A stretch of DNA of 6,377 nucleotides from a bacterium (GTDB lineage: Bacteria > UBP14 > UBA6098 > B30-G16). The notes beneath the pieces were generated by a model that saw nothing but the letters and a program-made list of their open reading frames with translations, made no database searches and was not told the DNA's origin. Of the stretch, positions 1-5,300 are shown in pieces (position 1 is the stretch's first letter; every line of letters starts with the position of its first letter). Location of the stretch: contig QNEG01000094.1 in assembly GCA_003645115.1 (NCBI GenBank), positions 1-6,377 of the forward strand. Reading direction: 5' to 3'. The position numbers and the translations under genes were made by a program.

Positions 1-792
1 AATGAATTAAAACTTCATCGATACGATATCGCCGTGATAACGCAGAAATGGTGGCGAAGTGCTATGGTAGCGAAATTTGCCAATATCCCACAACGAATTG
101 GATTCGATGATGCTCCCGCCAAGATGTTTTATACACACACTGTCCCATATCCAAAAGACGAACACGAAATTATCAGATTATTAGAATTGGTTCGTCCATT
201 GGGAATAGAACCAGAGATAATAGCTCCGAGAATATATCCGGAACAAAGTCACTATGGGGCTGCAGATGATTTTCTTAATTCATTGATTAGCAATAAGATA
301 GTCGGGATAGCGCCTGGTTCTGCGTGGAAAACCAAGCGATATACGAAATATCCACAACTAATTCGCACACTGAAAGATATGAATTATATCTCTATATGTA
401 TTGGAAACGAGGCTGATAATTATTTGTGCGATAACATAATAAATGATGCGGATGTTGGTAGTTATGCCTCGAAATATACCAGTAATTCCATTTTAAAAAC
501 ATCCGCATTGTTATCCAGAATTCCCGTATTAGTGGCAAATGATTCCGGTGCGGGACACATAGCCTCTGCAGTGGGAACCCCAGTGATTACGATATATGGA
601 CCGACTGTGCCCGAACAGGGATTTTATCCGTGGGGAAAAAAGAATCGAATAGTCCAAATATCACTGGATTGCCAACCCTGTGATGCTCACGGACCGAATA
701 AATGTCCACTCAGTCATCATAAGTGTATGAACGACATAGAAATAAATCGAATAGTTGACAATATAATAAAAATTATGGATGATATCCAGTGA
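1..792 (+). CDS. GT9-family glycosyltransferase, LPS heptosyltransferase-like (5' end outside window)
   Basis: Likely transfers heptose or a similar sugar from a nucleotide donor to a lipopolysaccharide core or related glycan at the cytoplasmic face of the inner membrane. Seen: the frame is open from base 1, and the residues before the GTG at 34 (NELKLHRYDIAV) already fit the family's conserved 'YDlaI' strand, so that GTG is not the start. Visible are 263 residues of a usual ~340, so roughly 80 N-terminal residues are missing. In window numbering, RIGFD closes the N-terminal domain, GSAWKTKRY (106-114) matches the donor-domain GsaWptKrw motif, NDSGAGH (180-186) followed by IASAVGTP and YGPT (199-202) forms the donor-binding loop, and a cysteine cluster lies at C224, C227, C235 and C242 (CQPC...CP..H..C), typical of WaaF-like members. 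Odd: family members usually have Met before the His of the DSGxMH motif; here it is Gly. The stop overlaps the next gene, suggesting one operon. Family call is strong; the sugar and acceptor are inferred. Confidence 0.9.
   Translation, partial: NELKLHRYDIAVITQKWWRSAMVAKFANIPQRIGFDDAPAKMFYTHTVPYPKDEHEIIRLLELVRPLGIEPEIIAPRIYPEQSHYGAADDFLNSLISNKIVGIAPGSAWKTKRYTKYPQLIRTLKDMNYISICIGNEADNYLCDNIINDADVGSYASKYTSNSILKTSALLSRIPVLVANDSGAGHIASAVGTPVITIYGPTVPEQGFYPWGKKNRIVQISLDCQPCDAHGPNKCPLSHHKCMNDIEINRIVDNIIKIMDDIQ
777..792 (+). promoter_or_regulatory. Weak ribosome binding site and GTGA stop/start overlap
   Basis: The stop TGA (790-792) of the upstream glycosyltransferase overlaps the GTG start (789-791) of the next gene. 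A short GGAT (777-780) lies eight bases before the GTG and is the only purine-rich candidate Shine-Dalgarno. The weak site plus the 4-base overlap suggests translational coupling. No ATG lies nearby in frame, and the hydrophobic strand NILLISYF begins six residues after this GTG, as expected at the N-terminus of a GT-B fold. Confidence 0.6.
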
Positions 793-2048
793 CAAATACG
801 CAAAATAACATATTGTTAATCAGTTATTTTATGCCACCATCCGGCGGGATTTCCTGCCAGCGTGGATTGCGTTTTGCGAAATTTTTGAATAAAATAGGCT
901 GGAATTGCACCGTATTAACCTATGAAGGCGATTATCCGTGGCGAGTTATAGATACCACTCTACTGAAGGATATTTCATCCATAAGATGTATAAGAATTCC
1001 CTCTCCAGTGCTGGAAAAATATTTTGCTAACCAAAAGAATATTTTCGCCAAAATACCCGCCATATACAGTGGAATATTGAAAATAGATGTGATGTCGAAC
1101 TGGGTGGACAATGTAAAAAAGCACATATCAGAAATTCTGGATGATGTAAAGCCAGATATAATTTTGATGACTGTCCCGCCATTCAGTCTGCTCGAATTGA
1201 TAGAGATATTAAAAAGGGAGACCGCGCAAATTCCAATAATAGTGGATATGCGAGATTTATATTGGATATTGAACCCTCACGGTTCGATATTGCGGCGAAG
1301 TATAAACTGGTATCAGCGTTCCACTGCAAAACAAAAGATACCGATGTGGCTATCGCTTGCCGACGGGTTTATTGCTCCCACCGAGGCTATAATATCACAA
1401 CTTGCCAAAATTCATTCTGCGCCAGCCACTGTAATTCATACTCCGTTCGTTCCGGAAGATTTCTCTCCAATGCAATCATATCGCCGAACAGAAAAATTTC
1501 GAATACTGCACTCCGGCAGGATATATCGAAGTAATAGAGCGGACAAATTATTGGAGATATTTTCACTACTTCCCGATTATATATTGAACAGAACAAAATT
1601 GATTCTTCAAGGGCATTCCAATCGATATGCAAAAAAATTATTTTCTGGATATGACTGGGCAGAACTTACCGCTCAAGTGCCTCATAGCGATGCTCTCGCC
1701 TGTCAGGTCTCATCCGATGTCAATCTTGTTTTCGTGACAGAAAGTGCAAAAAATGGTGGGGATTTAATAGTTCCCGGCAAGATATTCGACTATATCGGCG
1801 CTGGAAAACCAATTTATGCTATCGGACCCGCCGGCGGAGAATTATTATCATTTATGAAAAAATATGATTTAGGTTTCACCGCACCGCTGGAGTCACCTGA
1901 ATTATGCGCCGGAATGCTATCAAAAATATTCAGACTATGGGAAAAAAATAAACTCGCACCTGTGGATAAAAATATTAGAGCAAAATTTTCTGCGGATGTG
2001 GTGATAAAAAAATTGGCAGATTTCCTGAAACGATTTTTGATAATGTAA
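789..2048 (+). CDS. GT4-type (GT-B fold) glycosyltransferase
   Basis: Complete 419-residue predicted cytoplasmic or membrane-associated glycosyltransferase, the usual length for the GT4 superfamily. N-terminal acceptor domain (about 7-200): strand ILLISYF followed by MPPSGGISCQRGLRFAKFL (15-33), which matches the glycine-rich 'PP.GG....R...fakyL' opening of family members, then GWNCTVLT, and a VDMRD motif (152-156) matching the conserved 'vDlRDpw'. C-terminal donor domain (about 235-400): ILHSGRIYRSN opens the second Rossmann unit; LILQGHSN, then VPGKIFDYIGAGKP (328-341) and the GPAGGE loop form the nucleotide-sugar site. The usual Glu of the E-x7-E motif is here the Asp in KIFDY. The last residues (KKLADFLKRFLIM) form an amphipathic helix that could touch the membrane. 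Start is GTG, overlapping the GT9 gene by 4 bases, so both probably act on one surface glycan. The donor sugar cannot be told from sequence. Confidence 0.9.
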   Translation: MTNTQNNILLISYFMPPSGGISCQRGLRFAKFLNKIGWNCTVLTYEGDYPWRVIDTTLLKDISSIRCIRIPSPVLEKYFANQKNIFAKIPAIYSGILKIDVMSNWVDNVKKHISEILDDVKPDIILMTVPPFSLLELIEILKRETAQIPIIVDMRDLYWILNPHGSILRRSINWYQRSTAKQKIPMWLSLADGFIAPTEAIISQLAKIHSAPATVIHTPFVPEDFSPMQSYRRTEKFRILHSGRIYRSNRADKLLEIFSLLPDYILNRTKLILQGHSNRYAKKLFSGYDWAELTAQVPHSDALACQVSSDVNLVFVTESAKNGGDLIVPGKIFDYIGAGKPIYAIGPAGGELLSFMKKYDLGFTAPLESPELCAGMLSKIFRLWEKNKLAPVDKNIRAKFSADVVIKKLADFLKRFLIM

Positions 2049-2095
2049 ATTATCGAACAATGCTGGTGTTCCCACCGTTCGCCAGCTATCAATTG

Positions 2096-2109
2096 TAAGT
2101 AGTAAGTAG
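2096..2109. repeat. Tandem heptamer TAAGTAG x2
   Basis: Two perfect adjacent copies of TAAGTAG occupy these bases, 47 bases after the end of the GT4 gene and immediately before the hairpin at 2111. Too short to assign a role; it may be replication slippage. Confidence 0.6.
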
Positions 2110-2110
2110 T

Positions 2111-2144
2111 GAGGGTTTCATCCGGTTGCCAGATGAACTCCCTC
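2111..2144. other. Imperfect hairpin upstream of the palindromic element
   Basis: GAGGG (2111-2115) pairs with CCCTC (2140-2144), and TTCATC (2117-2122) with GATGAA (2132-2137). A small internal loop (T opposite CT) separates the stems, and a possible GG/CC closes around TTG. This gives 11-13 pairs. The CCCTC arm is also the left arm of the larger element 2140-2209, so the two structures exclude each other. It could act as a 3'-end stabiliser for the glycosyltransferase transcript; there is no T-run after it. Confidence 0.55.
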
Positions 2145-2209
2145 ATCCATCTCCGATTGACATCGGAGCCACCTTCTCCCTCGTCAGTGAGAAAGATTTA
2201 GGATGAGGG
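2140..2209. repeat. Y-shaped palindromic intergenic element (REP/MITE-like)
   Basis: The outer arms CCCTCATCC (2140-2148) and GGATGAGGG (2201-2209) are perfect 9-base inverted complements. Between them are two hairpins. The first is CTCCGAT/ATCGGAG (2151-2157/2162-2168) with loop TGAC. The second is CCTTCTCCCT/AGTGAGAAAG (2172-2181/2186-2195) with loop CGTC and two mismatches, one of which becomes a G-U pair if the minus strand is transcribed. The whole folds as a compact three-way junction of about 70 bases. Layout and wording (CCCTCATCC..., GCCACCTTCTCCC...) resemble short palindromic elements scattered between genes in many bacterial genomes. That it is repeated in this genome is inference. 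It lies between convergent genes, where such elements are common and may serve as 3'-end structures for both transcripts. Confidence 0.7.
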
Positions 2210-2246
2210 CATTATTCCACCTCGATGACCAGTTCTTCGCTCCAGT

Positions 2247-2294
2247 CGGATAAAAATTCAAAACTAAAAACTAAAAATCATCAAAATTTATCCG
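2247..2294. repeat. A-rich heptamer repeats flanked by an 8-bp inverted repeat
   Basis: CGGATAAA (2247-2254) and TTTATCCG (2287-2294) are perfect inverted complements around a 32-base A-rich centre. The centre contains AAAACTA twice in tandem (2260-2273) and a degenerate third unit, AAAATCA (2274-2280). Read on the minus strand, downstream of the large gene, the centre is T-rich. It might therefore help end that transcript, but the stem-then-T-run order of an intrinsic terminator is absent. Confidence 0.45.
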
Positions 2295-2387
2295 CATCCT
2301 TGATTAGATAAACCTGCTCAATTAGGTCGTTGATGGATTTTGTCGATATAGTGTTCTCCCTTGATTGATTTTTTATTCGATTGTTTT

Positions 2388-5300
2388 CTATCGGATTAGG
2401 ATTGCTCGTTTGGTTATTGTCTGCTCGCCTGCTTTTAAGCAGACGAAATAAATGCCGCTGGGAATATCATCCTGTGGTGACCATGTGGTGGTGTGAGTGC
2501 CAGCAGTTTTAAGTTCGTCAACGAGTGTTGCCACTTGGTGTCCCATTACATCATAAATGTTTAATGATGCCTCAGATGTTGACGGAAGGTGATAGACAAT
2601 AGCAACTGCAGCGTTGGAAGGCATAGGGAAAAGTGCCATTGAAATCCTATCCGGGTGCTTTATTTCCTTTATCCGGCTTTCCGTGCTTAATATCGCAAAC
2701 CTTCCGAAATTATTAGTTGATGCTGTAATTATATTTGTTTCTGTATCTAGCAAGCAAGCAATGCTATCTCCCCAACTGACTCCATTATATTGGAAAAATA
2801 ATAGGCTATTTTCTGGTGTCGAGGTGCCATCAACAAAACCATCATTGTCGAAATCAGGATATTGCAAGCACCATGCAATAGAATCGCCGCTGGCAGTCAC
2901 CTCTGCACCGCTTCGCAGTTCCAAATCCATGAATTCACCGATTGAATAATATGGTTCAGTGTTTTCATCTCTATTTGTCATGCGGAAGGTTAGGATATCC
3001 GGCTCTGCAATAAAGCCTATCGGCAAGTATATCCAATCTTCTGTGTCATCGAAATCACCAATATCTATCTTGGCGCCTGCATGTGGATATGCTCTTTCCC
3101 AATATTCAAATTTGTAACCGTATGGAACACCTTTACTTGAATCAGGAGCATAATCGCTATAACCACAGGGTGGTCCTATATGAATAGGTATTGCATCAGG
3201 ATAGGGGTCTGGGATGCTATCAGTATCATAGGCAATTGCCCTGATAAGATAGTCACCTTCTTCCTCAAGTTCGACTCGCCAATGAATTTGATATGGGTGC
3301 GTCGAGTCAGGATTGGGATGAATATCTGGATGTAAATTTGTGATGTCAGTCCATTCCCCGTCGGGCAAAAAACGCTTCTGGAAAAGAATCGTAGATATAT
3401 CATGCCACCATGCACCAGGGCAATCCGACTTGGCTTTGACAAGTGCGCTATTACCACACAATCCTTTTCCAGGTTTAGGAATTACTATATGCACATGCTT
3501 GCACTCCCATTCTGAATCCGGAATCGTAATTATGATATATATGTCTCCACTGGCATCAAGATAGCCGCATGTTGCCAGAACCTGGATTGCGAATGTGTAT
3601 GTAACACCTATGGTCAATATCGGAGAAGTCCATGTGCTATCCGGAGCATAGACAATCGCCGAAGTATCTGTGAAATTCGGCAATGTATCGCCTTCCGCAT
3701 AGAATATGAGATACATGCTGTCTATGGTTGTCGGTGACCATGAAAGTTCAATCTGGTTATCACCAGCAAGTTCGTATTCCAATCCATTGAGATGATAAGG
3801 GAAAGGATATGCGCTATCAATTTCAGAAAGCGGACTCGAGTATCCTGCCGAGTCGAACGCGGAAACAGCATAATAATAGGTTGTGTCTAACAAATATGGC
3901 ATATCTATCGAGAAAGTCAGGTCTCCCGCGATTGTATCAATTATTTCCAGAACAATTTCATCGAAGCCCCTATATATGACATATCCCTCGATATCTGCAT
4001 CGCCCGGCGGCGTCCATGATAGATATATTTCGGGACCACAAGCTTCGGCAAGAAAATCCATTGGCGGTTCGGGAGGCACATCATTTGGCAATACCTCAAT
4101 CGTAAACTCCTGCGTATCACATGCACCGATTTCATCACATACGATGATTATGATATTGCATATTCCGGTATCTTCTATGTCGGGAATCCATGAAATATAG
4201 CCAGTGGTGTCATCAACAACTATAATTGATATAGTTGTGTCGCAATCGCTTTCTATATCGAATGTCAGCGAATCATCATCCTCATCGTCCACGATAACAA
4301 TGTAATCCCAAGTGCTGTCCACATAGACAATTGTTTCCGGGGGGTCGCTGACGATTTCGGGGGGATGATTGATTGTGTCAAGGACTATGATTACAAACTC
4401 GCAATAAACGCATGTATCGTCATCACAGACCTCGAATGCGAACTCATAAATGCCTGTATCGCTTTCTGAAGGATGTAAATGCAGAAAGCCCTCGAATGAA
4501 CCGGATTCGCATACAATGCTATCTTCCCAAAAAGAAACAGATGCAGGATAGGTGGAAAGCGAACAAGAAGCAATGTTGGAATCTTCATCAAGGGCATTTA
4601 TTGTAATTATAGTATCTCCCTCCGCAAAAACAATGATACTTTCTTCGGGACAATTGACAAACTCCAATGGAATATTAGGATTTGGCAATACCTCAATCGT
4701 AAATTCCTGCGTATCACATGCACCGACCTCATCGCACACAATTATTGTTATATTGCATATTCCTGTATCTTCCTCATCTGGTATCCACCAGACATAGCCG
4801 GCATCATCGACCGAAATATCCGCAGTGCAGTCGCTGAACACACCGTAAGTCAATGAATCGCCATCTGGGTCGGTTGCGATGACATGGTATTCCCAGGTGC
4901 TATCAACATAGACAGTGGATTCCGGTGGCTCGCTGATAATTTCTGGCGGGTGGTTCTCATGTATGCTCAGAAAACAAGTGTCATATCCCCAATTGCAGAA
5001 TGAATCCCGCGCAGCAACAACAAGTGTGCATGATTCGCATCCATAAGGTGGTATCCAATTAAAAAATGTACTTATAGTCTCATATCTCTCATCGATTCCG
5101 CAACCGAATAAATAGAGACTGCATGGGTCATCGTTGAAGAATAAGTCATCAACTGACCATTCGAATGTGTATTCCTCGCCTGCGGAAATAATTGTTGGGC
5201 ATGATATATCGACATTGGGCGATTTTGAATCAAGGCAACCTATATTCATTATTTTGAGATCCATGAGATCCACTCGATATACCATATCGTTTACACAGTT

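Larger units (their letters stand above)
2049..2387. other. Convergent intergenic region without a supportable gene
   Basis: These 339 bases separate two convergent transcription units, so they should hold 3' ends rather than promoters. Seen from left to right: a weak inverted repeat GCTGG/CCAGC (2062-2066/2082-2086), a duplicated heptamer (2096-2109), a hairpin (2111-2144), a Y-shaped palindromic element (2140-2209), and an A-rich stretch (2247-2294) flanked by an 8-base inverted repeat. No hairpin is followed by a clean T-run on either strand, so I do not call a classical intrinsic terminator. The only long open frames lack usable start codons or are antisense shadows. Confidence 0.75.

Noticed and set aside
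34..792. GT9 gene starting at the GTG at 34
   Set aside because: The codons from base 1 are open and encode family-like sequence (YDIAV), and the conserved N-terminal nucleotide of the fold would be missing; the gene is simply cut by the window.
1814..2146. 110-codon minus-strand frame across the end of the GT4 gene
   Set aside because: It is antisense to a clearly coding C-terminal domain and runs through the palindromic region; no domain-like sequence.
2049..2160. Intrinsic terminator for the glycosyltransferase operon
   Set aside because: Hairpins are present but none is followed by a T-run.
2140..2209. tRNA or other cloverleaf RNA gene
   Set aside because: The three-way junction lacks an anticodon arm, T-loop motif and CCA or acceptor features; stem sizes do not fit a tRNA.
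2281..2466. 61-codon minus-strand open frame overlapping the end of the large gene (ends ...LIEQVYLIKDADKF)
   Set aside because: No ATG, GTG or TTG in it; half overlaps the sorting domain in another frame.
3883..4200. Plus-strand frame opposite the Ig and FN3 domains, and similar frames at 2614-2949, 4412-4606 and 4552-4797
   Set aside because: Antisense shadows of the large gene; parts of them recur (for example GNTSIVNSCVSHAP) only because the real gene's repeats recur.
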